From: an uncultured Hungatella sp.
GTDB taxonomy: Bacteria; Bacillota; Clostridia; Lachnospirales; Lachnospiraceae
Reading direction: 5' to 3'
DNA: 64,000 bases
Assembly: GCA_947089145.1 (NCBI GenBank)
Contig: CAMUJH010000008.1
Span: 1-64,000 of the forward strand
Below the pieces are notes generated by a model. The model was not told the origin of the DNA. It made no database searches and saw nothing but the letters and a program-made list of their open reading frames with translations. The stretch's first letter is position 1. Every line of letters begins with the position of its first letter. The position numbers and the translations under genes are program-made. Below are positions 8,843 to 17,852 of this stretch, piece after piece.

Positions 8843-9601
8843 ATGAAATTGAAGAAAACAGTTCTATTGTCTTTGGCTGCAGCCATATACATCGGCACGT
8901 CATCAGTACCTGCCTATGCAGCAGGATGGTCAAAGGAGGGGGAGGAATCTATTTATCTGAAAGATGATGGATCAAAGGCAACAGGATGGATTCAGGATCA
9001 GGGAAAGTGGTATTATTTTCAGGAAAACGGCTGGATGGTTACAGGCTGGGTGCCGTATGAGGGAAAGTGGTACTATATGACAACGGACGGATCTATGGCA
9101 GTGAATACAACTATTAGCCATTACCGTTTTGATGAAAACGGCGTTTACAGCCCGTCAGTCCCTACGGTGGAGAATCCAGGGGATAATGGCCATAATTATT
9201 ATAAAGGCTTAAGCGAGGAACAGGCCGCAGAGGCAGACCTTCATGCCCAGCTTTTGGCATCAATCGTTCTCAATAATCCGGCTAATGATACGGACTTGAA
9301 GAAAGTAACGGAGGCGGCCCAGCTTATTAATCTGTACTGTTTAAAACCCGCTTATGAGGATACTGCCGAGGGAGATTACCGTTCTCCATACGGGGTGTTT
9401 GTGACAAAGAGTTATTCCTGCGCCGGGGAGACAAGAGCTCTTGGCCGGGTTTTGGATTTTATGGGATTTTCGTGGACACACAAAAATGAAAATCAGAATA
9501 TTCATCAGTGGGTAATCGTCAATATGGATGGGCAGACCGGATATGCAGATCCCCAAGGCGCATATGTAGGATACGGCGAATACTGGACGCCTACCATATA
9601 A
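8843..9601 (+). CDS. Secreted cell-wall-binding protein with transglutaminase-like domain
   Basis: A signal peptide (cleavage near AYAAG) is followed by two good cell-wall-binding repeats at residues 40-85 (GWIQDQGKWYYF, GWVPYEGKWYYM). The C-terminal region has a papain/transglutaminase-like triad: Cys in SYSCAGETRAL, His in IHQWVIVNMDG and Asp in GYADPQG. Such domains act as cysteine proteases or cross-linkers on peptides. Cell-wall or surface protein substrates are the natural guess. At 252 residues it is compact. It follows the preceding surface protein by 32 bases, and AGGAGGAAG precedes the ATG. Confidence 0.78.
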   Translation: MKLKKTVLLSLAAAIYIGTSSVPAYAAGWSKEGEESIYLKDDGSKATGWIQDQGKWYYFQENGWMVTGWVPYEGKWYYMTTDGSMAVNTTISHYRFDENGVYSPSVPTVENPGDNGHNYYKGLSEEQAAEADLHAQLLASIVLNNPANDTDLKKVTEAAQLINLYCLKPAYEDTAEGDYRSPYGVFVTKSYSCAGETRALGRVLDFMGFSWTHKNENQNIHQWVIVNMDGQTGYADPQGAYVGYGEYWTPTI

Positions 9602-9673
9602 ATTTTAGTGCAGGAATAGAAGTCGATTTGTAAGAGGGATGTCAGCTTTGAATATTCAGGAGGAAAACATTTT

Positions 9674-11044
9674 ATGGCACAGTCAAAAGCAAAACAGGAC
9701 ATGGGAAGCGGAAGCATTCCCAGATTAATGCTGAACCTGGCTATACCGGCAGTGGTGGCCCAGCTTATTAATATGCTGTACAATATTGTGGATCGCATTT
9801 ATATCGGGCATATTCCTGATGCAGGGGCTTCGGCTCTGACAGGAGTCGGGCTGTTTCTGCCTATCCTTATGATGATTAACGCTTTTGCCATGCTGGCCGG
9901 TTCCGGCGGTGCGCCCAGAGCGGCTATTGCCATGGGAAAGAATGATCAGGCAAATGCCCAGAAGATTCTGGGGAACTGTTTCTGTGTGCTTATGGTCTTT
10001 GCAGTGATGCTGACTGCAGTTTTTTATACTTTTGCGCCTCAGCTTTTAAGGCTTTTCGGCGCCAGCGATGTAACGCTGCCTTACGCTTTGTCCTATGCCC
10101 GCATCTATATCCTGGGAATTGTTTTTGTGATGATTGTTTTGGGAATGAATCCTTTTATCACTACCCAGGGGTTTGCCAAATTCAGCATGTTGACCACAGT
10201 TATGGGGGCAGTGTGCAACATTATTCTGGACCCTATTCTTATCTTCGGATTCCATATGGGGGTTCAGGGAGCCGCCATTGCTACAGTAATCAGTCAGGCT
10301 GTCAGCGCCGTGTGGGTTTTGATCTTCTTAAGAGGAAAAAAGACCATGCTTCGGCTTACGCTTGCCGACTTAAAACTTGAGTCCAAGATTATCTTCCCCT
10401 GTCTGGCTCTGGGAATATCCACTTTTGTCATGCTCAGCACGGAAAGTCTTTTAAATATCAGCTTTAACAGCAGCCTGTCCCGTTTTGGAGGTGACGTAGC
10501 CGTAGGAGCTATGACTATCATTTCTTCCTGCAGCCAGCTGGTAACCCTGCCTTTGCAGGGAATCTGCCAGGGAGGACAGCCTATTATGAGCTTTAACTTC
10601 GGAGCCGGCAAAAAAGAACGGGTGAAGCAGGCATTTGCCTGCCAGTTTCTGGCATGTACAGGCTATGCCACATTGCTGTGGATTCTCTTTCTTATGATTC
10701 CAAAAGTATTTGCAAATATTTTCAGCAGCGACTCTTCTCTGGTAGATTTTACAGTATGGGCTATGAGAATTTATATGGCTGGAATCTTTTCCACAGGAGT
10801 GCAGATCTCCTGCCAGCAGACTTTTATGGCTCTGGGACAGGCCAAAATCAGTCTGCTTATGGCGTGTCTTAGAAAACTGGTGCTTTTGATTCCGCTGATT
10901 TTTATTCTCCCGATGATTCTCTCTAATAAGGTGTTCGGCGTTTTTGTGGCAGAACCTGTCAGTGATATTCTGGCAGCGTCGGTTACAGCCTTTATGCTGT
11001 TTTCCCGGTTGAACAGAATACTGGATCAGGGGGCTAAGGTTTAG
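9674..11044 (+). CDS. MATE-family efflux transporter
   Basis: The 456-residue protein has twelve hydrophobic segments in two halves. The N-terminal half shows PRLMLNLAIPAVVAQLINMLYNIVDRIYIGH, typical of the bacterial NorM/DinF-like group, and QGGQPIMSFNFGAG begins the second half. It exports cationic or drug-like compounds using Na+ or H+ gradients, with substrate unknown. AGGAGGAAA lies before the ATG. It lies between surface-protein genes and the fatty-acid operon, in the place where clostridia often keep the fabT regulator. It is the first of three MATE proteins here and is not close to the other two. Confidence 0.9.
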   Translation: MAQSKAKQDMGSGSIPRLMLNLAIPAVVAQLINMLYNIVDRIYIGHIPDAGASALTGVGLFLPILMMINAFAMLAGSGGAPRAAIAMGKNDQANAQKILGNCFCVLMVFAVMLTAVFYTFAPQLLRLFGASDVTLPYALSYARIYILGIVFVMIVLGMNPFITTQGFAKFSMLTTVMGAVCNIILDPILIFGFHMGVQGAAIATVISQAVSAVWVLIFLRGKKTMLRLTLADLKLESKIIFPCLALGISTFVMLSTESLLNISFNSSLSRFGGDVAVGAMTIISSCSQLVTLPLQGICQGGQPIMSFNFGAGKKERVKQAFACQFLACTGYATLLWILFLMIPKVFANIFSSDSSLVDFTVWAMRIYMAGIFSTGVQISCQQTFMALGQAKISLLMACLRKLVLLIPLIFILPMILSNKVFGVFVAEPVSDILAASVTAFMLFSRLNRILDQGAKV

Positions 11045-11215
11045 CCAGCCAAATGATTTTACATATATATTTTTTCATGAAAGAGGACGCCCAAGTGTGA
11101 AACTTGCGGCGTTCTTTTGCTGCTTGTAATGGGTGAACAGCAACTCTGAATTTATGCCGCCTATTCTGCGGCAAAAGCTTTATCGCAAAATTTTCCGGGG
11201 AGGTTAAATTTCCTC

Positions 11216-11262
11216 TTGACAAAATATGGATATTTATATAGTATTATTTTGAAAATCAAAAT
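11216..11262 (+). promoter_or_regulatory. fab operon promoter with FabT-type operator
   Basis: TTGACA (11216-11221), a 17-base spacer and TAGTAT (11239-11244) form the promoter. Immediately downstream, 11246-11262 is a perfect palindrome, ATTTTGA-AAA-TCAAAAT. It has the TTTGA-N3-TCAAA form bound by the MarR-type repressor FabT in lactic acid bacteria. The site would cover the transcription start, so binding should repress fabH and the genes behind it. Confidence 0.72.
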
Positions 11263-11284
11263 ATTTTGAAGGACAAATCTAAGA

Positions 11285-12256
11285 ATGAAGACAGTGATTA
11301 TAGGAACTGGTTCTTTTGCCCCGCCCAGGGTCGTGACCAATGACGATTTGGCGGAGATTGTAGATACCAGTGATGAGTGGATAAGAACCCGGACCGGAAT
11401 TGTCCAGAGGCGTATTTCAGAAGGGCCGGGGACTACCTGGATGGCGGCGGAAGCAGCGAAGCGGGCACTGGAAGATGCAGGCGTAAGGCCGGAAGAGATT
11501 GATATTATTATAGCAGCTACCACTACGGCTGACTATTGCTTTCCTAGTACTGCTTGTGAGGTTCAGGGGATTTTGGGGGCAGGGAATGCAGTCGGGTATG
11601 ATGTGAGTGCAGCCTGTTCCGGATTTATTTTTGCCCTGCACACCATGGATGCGCTGATTAAAACAGGAACATACGGCACAGGGCTGGTGATTGGGGCTGA
11701 TAATCTCAGCAAGACTGTGGACTGGTCAGATCGAAGTACCTGTGTGCTGTTTGGCGACGGCGCAGGGGCAGCGGTAGTGAAAGCCTGCGAAAGCGGTGAT
11801 AGAGGTGTGATATGCAGCCAGCTAGGTTCTGATGGGAGCAAAGCGTCGGTTCTCACATGCCAGGCCAGGTCTATGGGAAACTTTCTTACGGAGAGCAGGC
11901 CAGAACCAGGATATATCGCTATGGAGGGCCAGGAGGTTTTTAAGTTTGCGGTGAAAAAGGTACCGGAATGCGTGGACAGCCTGCTGAGAGATGCGGGTAC
12001 GGACATAGATGAGGTGAAATATCTTGTGCTGCATCAGGCGAATTATCGTATTTGTGAGTCCATTGCCAGGCGGCTTAAGATTTCCATGGACAAGATCCCT
12101 ATGAATATAGATCGGTACGGCAATACTTCAGGAGCTACCATACCTATTCTTCTTGACGAGCTGAACCGGCAGGGGAAGCTTTGCAGGGGTGATAAGGTGG
12201 TTCTGGCTGGATTTGGCGCCGGCCTTACCTGGGGAGCAATGCTGGTTCAGTGGTAG
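11285..12256 (+). CDS. fabH: 3-oxoacyl-ACP synthase III (initiation condensing enzyme)
   Basis: The 323-residue enzyme condenses acetyl-CoA (or a branched primer) with malonyl-ACP to start fatty-acid chains. The catalytic triad is visible as Cys111 in SAACSGF, His in LHQANYRI and Asn in RYGNTSGAT. The RTRTGI motif near residue 35 and the GFGAGLTWG end are typical. It is the first gene of the fab operon, just behind a promoter and FabT-like box, with GAAGGA upstream of the ATG. Confidence 0.95.
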   Translation: MKTVIIGTGSFAPPRVVTNDDLAEIVDTSDEWIRTRTGIVQRRISEGPGTTWMAAEAAKRALEDAGVRPEEIDIIIAATTTADYCFPSTACEVQGILGAGNAVGYDVSAACSGFIFALHTMDALIKTGTYGTGLVIGADNLSKTVDWSDRSTCVLFGDGAGAAVVKACESGDRGVICSQLGSDGSKASVLTCQARSMGNFLTESRPEPGYIAMEGQEVFKFAVKKVPECVDSLLRDAGTDIDEVKYLVLHQANYRICESIARRLKISMDKIPMNIDRYGNTSGATIPILLDELNRQGKLCRGDKVVLAGFGAGLTWGAMLVQW

Positions 12257-12310
12257 ACGGCAGTGCTGGCGTTATAGAGAGGTAAGCCAGGAAAATTTTT
12301 TTATAAAAAT

Positions 12311-12327
12311 AATTTGATAGTCAAAGT
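12311..12327 (+). promoter_or_regulatory. Second FabT-type operator before acpP
   Basis: AATTTGATAGTCAAAGT holds the half-sites TTTGA and TCAAA three bases apart, the same geometry as the site before fabH. A weak promoter-like pair (TTGTCG 12338, TACTAT 12362, 18-base spacer) follows. acpP and later genes may therefore have their own controlled start. Confidence 0.6.
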
Positions 12328-12396
12328 TTTTCGATTTTTGTCGAATGCTTACTATATAGACTACTATTAAAAAAATGAGAAGAGGAGAGTAAAGTC

Positions 12397-12627
12397 ATGT
12401 TAGAGAAGATGAAGGAGATTATTTCGGAGCAGCTGAGTGTGGATGCGGATTCCATTACGGAGAATTCTAATTTTAAGGATGATTTGGCAGCGGATTCTCT
12501 GGATCTGTTTGAACTGGTAATGGCCCTGGAGGATGAGTATTCTGTGGAGATTCCGGCTGAGGATCTGCAGAATCTTCTGACTGTAGGCGAAGTAATGAAT
12601 TATCTGAAGGAAAAAGGCGTTGAGTAA
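12397..12627 (+). CDS. acpP: Acyl carrier protein
   Basis: This 76-residue acidic four-helix protein carries growing acyl chains on a phosphopantetheine arm. The attachment serine is in the DSLDLFELV motif near residue 37. GAGGAGAG precedes the ATG. It lies between fabH and fabK and has its own upstream FabT-like box. The stop is one base before the fabK ATG used here, so translation is closely coupled. Confidence 0.95.
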   Translation: MLEKMKEIISEQLSVDADSITENSNFKDDLAADSLDLFELVMALEDEYSVEIPAEDLQNLLTVGEVMNYLKEKGVE

Positions 12628-12628
12628 A

Positions 12629-13555
12629 ATGAAAACACGGATTACAGAGCTTTTGGGAATAGAATATCCGATTATCCAGGGAGGTATGGCCTGGGTGGCG
12701 GAACATCATCTGGCGGCTGCGGTTTCTGAGGCCGGGGGCCTGGGGCTTATCGGCGGGGCCAACGCGCCGGGGGAAGCGGTCAGGGACGAAATCCGTAAAG
12801 CAAGGAAGCTGACGGACAAGCCCTTTGGGGTGAATGTAATGCTTATGAGCCCTTATGCAGATGATGTGGCCAAGGTAATTGTGGAGGAAGGCATTAAGGT
12901 GGTTACCACTGGCGCCGGGAATCCTGAGAAATATATGGACATATGGAAGGCAGCAGGCGTTAAGGTGATTCCCGTGGTGGCTTCGGTGGCATTGGCCCGG
13001 CGCATGGAGCGGTACGGGGCGGATGCGGTTGTGGCTGAGGGATGTGAGTCGGGAGGCCACATCGGGGAGCAGACCACCATGACCCTGGTTCCCCAGGTGG
13101 CGGATGCGGTTGAGATTCCTGTGATTGCGGCAGGGGGAATCGGCGACGGAAGAGGGATTGCGGCGGCCTTTATGCTTGGGGCTGAGGCGGTTCAAATCGG
13201 CACCAGGTTCGTGGTGTCCGAGGAAGCCGTGGTACATGAGAATTATAAACAGAGAATCATCAAGGCAAAGGATATTGATTCGGCAGTAACCGGGAGAAGC
13301 CATGGACATCCCATCCGCTGTCTGAGAAATGAGATGACCAGAGAGTATGTGAAAATGGAGGCAGAGGGGAAATCCTTTGAGGAGTTGGAGTATATGACTC
13401 TGGGAGCCTTGCGCCGGGCAGTTCAGGAGGGCGATGTGGCTAGGGGAACGGTTATGGCAGGACAGATTGCGGGGCTGATCACGAAAGAGCAGACTTGCAA
13501 AGAGATGATTGAGGAAATGATGGCGCAGGCCAAAACGCTGATGAAGCGGGATTAA
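12629..13555 (+). CDS. fabK: Enoyl-ACP reductase II (FMN-dependent FabK)
   Basis: The 308-residue TIM-barrel flavoprotein reduces trans-2-enoyl-ACP with NAD(P)H. It starts KTRITELLGIEYPIIQGGMAWV and shows ESGGHIGE, AAGGIGDGRGIAAAF and GAEAVQIGTRF, all typical of FabK and related nitronate monooxygenases. Its place between acpP and fabD supports the fatty-acid role. No FabI or FabL is visible, so this is probably the only enoyl reductase of the operon. An in-frame TTG at 12620, better spaced from GAAGGA, could add three residues. Confidence 0.93.
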   Translation: MKTRITELLGIEYPIIQGGMAWVAEHHLAAAVSEAGGLGLIGGANAPGEAVRDEIRKARKLTDKPFGVNVMLMSPYADDVAKVIVEEGIKVVTTGAGNPEKYMDIWKAAGVKVIPVVASVALARRMERYGADAVVAEGCESGGHIGEQTTMTLVPQVADAVEIPVIAAGGIGDGRGIAAAFMLGAEAVQIGTRFVVSEEAVVHENYKQRIIKAKDIDSAVTGRSHGHPIRCLRNEMTREYVKMEAEGKSFEELEYMTLGALRRAVQEGDVARGTVMAGQIAGLITKEQTCKEMIEEMMAQAKTLMKRD

Positions 13556-13580
13556 TTGAGATTATTAAAAGGAGTATTTC

Positions 13581-14492
13581 ATGAATAAGGTTGCATTTAT
13601 TTTCCCAGGACAGGGAGCGCAGGCTGTTGGTATGGGTAAGGATTTTTACGATAATACAGAGACTGCAAGGCGGATTTTTGACAGGGCGTCAGATCTTTTG
13701 GGTTTTTCTATGCCAGAGCTGTGCTTTGAGAGCAATGACCGCCTGGATATTACGGAGTACACCCAGGCGGCTATGGTAACTGCCAGTATTGCCATGATGA
13801 AGGTGCTGACGGAAAAAACGGATATCAGGCCTTATGTGGCTGCGGGGCTGAGCCTGGGAGAATATTGTGCGCTGACAGCTGCAGGCGTTATGTCTGTGGA
13901 TGATGCCATTACTACTGTGAGGCAGAGGGGAATCCTGATGCAGGGCGAGGTTCCTGTGGGGGTTGGCGCTATGGCTGCGGTACTGGCCATGGATGCTGAG
14001 AAGATTGAGCAGGTGATTGGGGATATTCAGGACGTCCAGATTGCCAATTATAATTGTCCTGGTCAGATTGTGATTTCTGGGAAAAAGGAAGCTGTGGAAT
14101 CGGCCGCAGCGAAGCTGAAGGAGGCCGGGGCTAAGAGGGTTATTCCGCTCAATGTCAGCGGGCCGTTCCATTCTAATATGCTTAAAGGGGCCGGAGAGAA
14201 GCTTGGGAAGGTACTCGAGGGCGTGAAGGTATCGAAACCAGAGATTCCTTATGTAGCCAATGTGACGGCGGAGTATGTGACAGATGAGGCGCTGGTGAAG
14301 CCTTTGCTGATGCAGCAGGTTTATTCTTCGGTCAGATGGCAGCAGAGTGTGGAGACTATGATTAAGGACGGCGTGGATACCTTTGTGGAGATTGGACCGG
14401 GGAAGACTCTCAGCGGGTTTATGAAGAAGATTAACAGGAACGTTACGGTTCTTAATATAGAGAAGATGGATGATTTGGAGAAAGTGAGATAG
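13581..14492 (+). CDS. fabD: Malonyl-CoA:ACP transacylase
   Basis: The 303-residue enzyme moves malonyl from CoA to ACP. FPGQGAQAVGMG at the N-terminus, the serine nucleophile in GLSLGEY, the ANYNCPGQIVISG segment and the catalytic histidine in SGPFHSNML are all present. Length is normal for the family. AAAGGAG stands before the ATG and the gap to fabK is 25 bases. Confidence 0.95.
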   Translation: MNKVAFIFPGQGAQAVGMGKDFYDNTETARRIFDRASDLLGFSMPELCFESNDRLDITEYTQAAMVTASIAMMKVLTEKTDIRPYVAAGLSLGEYCALTAAGVMSVDDAITTVRQRGILMQGEVPVGVGAMAAVLAMDAEKIEQVIGDIQDVQIANYNCPGQIVISGKKEAVESAAAKLKEAGAKRVIPLNVSGPFHSNMLKGAGEKLGKVLEGVKVSKPEIPYVANVTAEYVTDEALVKPLLMQQVYSSVRWQQSVETMIKDGVDTFVEIGPGKTLSGFMKKINRNVTVLNIEKMDDLEKVR

Positions 14493-14583
14493 CGAATCTG
14501 TTGTGGAGCCAGGGAGAATGCCATTCCTGTCCGGGTTCACGTTTGCGGGATTCGTTTAAATGTAACAGAGGAGGAAGGAACAG

Positions 14584-15324
14584 ATGCTGACAGGCAAGGT
14601 GGCAGTGGTTACCGGGGCAAGCCGGGGAATTGGCCGGGAGATTGCCAGGACTTTGGCGGCTGAGGGGGCTGCGGTAATTGTTAATTATAATGGTTCGGCC
14701 CAGAGGGCGGTGGACACGGTTAAAGAGATTGAGGACGGCGGCGGTAAGGCAGAGGCCATCCAGTGTGACGTGTCTGATTTTGAGAGAGCCGGAAAGTTTA
14801 TGGAGCAGGTGATTAAGGATTACGGGCATATAGATATTCTTGTAAATAATGCGGGGATTACTAAGGACGGGCTTTTGATGCGCATGTCGGAGGAGGACTT
14901 TGACAGGGTTGTCAGGACAAACCTGAAGGGGGCTTTTAACTGTATGCGCCATGTGGCCCGGCAGATGTTAAAGCAGAAAAGCGGCAGGATCATCAATATT
15001 TCTTCAGTGTCAGGAGTTATGGGCAACGCAGGACAGGTAAACTATGCGGCTTCCAAGGCAGGGATTATCGGCATGACCAAGTCTGCAGCCAGGGAGCTGG
15101 CAAGCAGAGGAATTACGGTCAATGCCATTGCGCCGGGGTTTATTAATACGGAGATGACAGAAGTGCTGTCGGATGCGGTAAAGGAAGGAGCCAGGGAGCA
15201 GATTCCTATGAAGGAGTTTGGGGAGACAAAGGATGTTGCAGAGGCGGCGGCATTTTTGGCTTCGGATAAAGCCAGATATATCACAGGGCAGGTGCTGTGC
15301 GTGGACGGCGGTATGGCCATGTAG
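14584..15324 (+). CDS. fabG: 3-oxoacyl-ACP reductase
   Basis: The 246-residue short-chain dehydrogenase reduces 3-oxoacyl-ACP with NADPH. The cofactor motif GASRGIGREIA, NNAG, the catalytic serine in NISSVSG and the YAASKAG Tyr-Lys pair are in order, and CVDGGMAM closes the protein as usual. GAGGAGGAA lies before the start. A 91-base gap from fabD is the longest break inside this part of the operon, and I see no promoter in it. Confidence 0.95.
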   Translation: MLTGKVAVVTGASRGIGREIARTLAAEGAAVIVNYNGSAQRAVDTVKEIEDGGGKAEAIQCDVSDFERAGKFMEQVIKDYGHIDILVNNAGITKDGLLMRMSEEDFDRVVRTNLKGAFNCMRHVARQMLKQKSGRIINISSVSGVMGNAGQVNYAASKAGIIGMTKSAARELASRGITVNAIAPGFINTEMTEVLSDAVKEGAREQIPMKEFGETKDVAEAAAFLASDKARYITGQVLCVDGGMAM

Positions 15325-15405
15325 CCGATACGTATCGATTTGATTTGCGGATTTCAAGGGATGTTTGGGCGGGGCACGACCCGGCAGAAGACGAGGAGGA
15401 ATGAA

Positions 15406-16647
15406 ATGATGAGCAATCGTGTGGTTGTTACCGGAATGGGAGCGATTACGCCTATTGGAAACAGCGTGGATGAGTTTTGGAGCGGGCTGAAGGAAAAGAA
15501 GGTAGGAATCGGGCCTATTACGGTTTTTGATACTGAGAATTACAAGGTGAAACTGGCAGCTGAGGTGAAAGGGTTTGAAGGCAAGGATTACATGGACCCG
15601 AAGACAGCCAAGCGGATGGAGCGGTTTTCCCAGTTTGCGGTTGCGGCGGCTAAGGAGGCTCTGGAACATTCTGGCCTTGAGATGGAGAAAGAGGACCCTT
15701 ACCGTGTGGGCGTGTGCATCGGTTCGGGAATCGGAAGCCTGCAGTCTATTGAGAGGGAGTATAAGAAGCTTCTGGATAAAGGGCCAAGCCGGGTGAATCC
15801 CCTTCTGGTTCCTCTGATGATTGGCAATATGGCTGCCGGCAATGTGGCTATTCAGTTTGGCCTTAAGGGAAAATGTTTTAATGTGGTTACAGCCTGTGCC
15901 ACGGGAACCCATTCTATTGGAGAGGCGTTCCGTTCGATTCAGTATGGGGAAGCAGATGTCATGGTGGCAGGCGGCACGGAGGCTTCCATTACGCCTTTAA
16001 GCATTGCGGGCTTTGGGGCTTTGACGGCTTTGTCTACCTCGGAGGACCCTTTAAGGGCGTCGATTCCTTTTGACAGTGAGAGAAATGGATTTGTTATGGG
16101 TGAGGGAGCCGGAGTGGTGGTTCTGGAGTCACTGGACCATGCCATGGCAAGGGGAGCGAAGATTTACGGGGAGCTGGTTGGCTACGGGGCTACCTGTGAT
16201 GCCTATCATATTACGTCTCCGGCGGAGGATGGAAGCGGCGCAGCCAAGGCAATGGAGATGGCTATGAAGGACGGGGGTATCCAGGCGGAGGATGTGGATT
16301 ATATCAATGCTCACGGAACCGGGACTCATCACAATGATTTGTTTGAGACAAAGGCTATAAAGCTGGCTCTGGGAGAGCATGCATATAAGGTTCATATTAA
16401 TTCTACAAAATCTATGGTGGGGCATCTTTTAGGAGCAGCAGGCGGTGTGGAGTTTATTGCCTGCATAAAAGCCATAGAGGAGGGATATGTCCATGCCACG
16501 GCTGGTCTGGAGACAGAGGATGAAGGCTGTGACCTGGATTACACCAAGGGTGACGGCATAAAGGCGGATATCCGGTACGCCATGAGCAATTCACTGGGAT
16601 TTGGCGGCCATAATGCCACATTGCTTATTAAGAAATTTGAGGAATAG
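15406..16647 (+). CDS. fabF: 3-oxoacyl-ACP synthase II
   Basis: The elongating condensing enzyme has about 413 residues. VVVTGMGAITPIGN at the start, the cysteine nucleophile in TACATGTHSIG, and histidines in NAHGTGTHHND and MVGHLLGAAGG form the Cys-His-His triad. Two adjacent ATG codons (15406 and 15409) follow AGGAGG at 6 or 9 bases, and either is plausible. An upstream in-frame ATG at 15340 lacks a site. Only 12 bases separate it from accB. Confidence 0.95.
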   Translation: MMSNRVVVTGMGAITPIGNSVDEFWSGLKEKKVGIGPITVFDTENYKVKLAAEVKGFEGKDYMDPKTAKRMERFSQFAVAAAKEALEHSGLEMEKEDPYRVGVCIGSGIGSLQSIEREYKKLLDKGPSRVNPLLVPLMIGNMAAGNVAIQFGLKGKCFNVVTACATGTHSIGEAFRSIQYGEADVMVAGGTEASITPLSIAGFGALTALSTSEDPLRASIPFDSERNGFVMGEGAGVVVLESLDHAMARGAKIYGELVGYGATCDAYHITSPAEDGSGAAKAMEMAMKDGGIQAEDVDYINAHGTGTHHNDLFETKAIKLALGEHAYKVHINSTKSMVGHLLGAAGGVEFIACIKAIEEGYVHATAGLETEDEGCDLDYTKGDGIKADIRYAMSNSLGFGGHNATLLIKKFEE

Positions 16648-16659
16648 GGGGAATCGGGG

Positions 16660-17403
16660 ATGGAGATACAGAGTGTTCTTGCGCTGATCCAGGCTTTTAC
16701 GGATCACGGGCTTACGACGCTGGATGTGGAGGATCACGGTGTTAAGATTTCTCTTCGAAAAGATAATTTTAGCGGCGCCCCGGCGGCAGCGCATGGGGAA
16801 AACGGGATAGGAGCAGCTTCGGCAGGGACGATGGTTCAGACTGCGGTGACAGATTCAGGTGCGGTGAATGCCGGAAATGGAGGAATCGGGCCGGGGGCTG
16901 TTGGAGAACCGGCTGTGATTCCGGCAGCGGCTGGGGCAGTTGGAAATGCGGCTGTTCTGTCAGGGGCATCAGCAAATGTTGGAGTGATTCCGGGAACGGT
17001 TGGAAATGTCGCCATGGTTCCGGGGACAGCTGGAACTTTGAGCGGCAAAGATGCAGCGGTATCCTCCATACCGGCAGCAGGCATTTTTGGAACCGGAGCA
17101 GCAGCTCAGGCTGCGGTGGCAGTTGCTGCTGTAGGACAGACAGCTGCGGTTCCGGCAGCCATTGGCTCCGATAAAGTGGTGGTTTCGCCGCTGGTGGGCG
17201 TATTTTACAGCGCTTCTTCCCCAGATGCGGAGAATTTCGTAAAGGTGGGAGATGTTGTGAAAAAGGGTCAGGTTTTGGGAATTATTGAGGCCATGAAGCT
17301 GATGAATGAGATTGAAAGTGAGTATGACGGAGTGGTTGAGGCTATTTTAGTCAATAACGAAGATGTGGTGGAATACAATCAGCCATTGTTCAGAATTCGT
17401 TAA
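16660..17403 (+). CDS. accB: Biotin carboxyl carrier protein with very long Ala/Gly/Val linker
   Basis: This acetyl-CoA carboxylase subunit carries biotin on Lys213 in EAMKLM. An N-terminal helix of about 38 residues precedes a linker of roughly 130 residues made almost wholly of Ala, Gly, Val, Pro and Thr. The linker contains degenerate repeats around GTVGNVAMVPGTAG and AVGNAAVLSG. The biotinyl domain fills residues 170-247. Usual AccB proteins are 150-170 residues, so the linker accounts for the extra length. fabF, fabZ and accC surround it at gaps of 11-16 bases. Confidence 0.92.
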   Translation: MEIQSVLALIQAFTDHGLTTLDVEDHGVKISLRKDNFSGAPAAAHGENGIGAASAGTMVQTAVTDSGAVNAGNGGIGPGAVGEPAVIPAAAGAVGNAAVLSGASANVGVIPGTVGNVAMVPGTAGTLSGKDAAVSSIPAAGIFGTGAAAQAAVAVAAVGQTAAVPAAIGSDKVVVSPLVGVFYSASSPDAENFVKVGDVVKKGQVLGIIEAMKLMNEIESEYDGVVEAILVNNEDVVEYNQPLFRIR

Positions 17404-17418
17404 AAGGAGAAAAATCAT

Positions 17419-17841
17419 ATGCTTGGAATTAAGGAAATTCAGGAAATCATCCCGCATCGTCATCCATTTCTCTTAATCGACTGTATTGAGGAGCTGGAGC
17501 CGGGGGTCAGGGCTGTGGGATATAAATGCGTCACTTACGATGAGCCTCAGTTTAAAGGACATTTTCCCCAAGAACCGGTAATGCCGGGGGTGTTGGTGGT
17601 GGAAGCTCTGGCCCAGACAGGGGCTGTGGCGATTTTGAGCGTGGAGGAGAATAAAGGCAAGACCGCGTATTTTGGGGCTATCAATCATGCCAGATTTAAG
17701 AGAAAGGTGGTTCCGGGGGACAAACTTCGGCTGGAGTGTGAGATTATCAAGCAGAAAGGGCCTATGGGTATCGGAAAGGCCACAGCTACGGTGGACGGCA
17801 AAGTTGCCGTGACAGCGGAATTGACTTTTATGATTGGATAG
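17419..17841 (+). CDS. fabZ: 3-hydroxyacyl-ACP dehydratase
   Basis: This 140-residue hot-dog-fold enzyme dehydrates 3-hydroxyacyl-ACP. The catalytic histidine lies in [12 protein letters not shown] and the glutamate in [22 protein letters not shown] is the family signature. AAAGGAG precedes the ATG. No FabA or FabM isomerase is visible nearby, so the route to unsaturated chains is not explained by this operon alone. Confidence 0.95.
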   Translation: MLGIKEIQEIIPHRHPFLLIDCIEELEPGVRAVGYKCVTYDEPQFKGHFPQEPVMPGVLVVEALAQTGAVAILSVEENKGKTAYFGAINHARFKRKVVPGDKLRLECEIIKQKGPMGIGKATATVDGKVAVTAELTFMIG

Positions 17842-17852
17842 GGGAATGCCTT

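Noticed and set aside
12473..15912. Several antisense ORFs of 90-300 codons across fabK, fabD, fabG and fabF
   Set aside because: They lie opposite well-recognised genes, lack family motifs and start signals, and are rich in His/Leu/Pro/Arg as expected for shadows of GC-biased genes.
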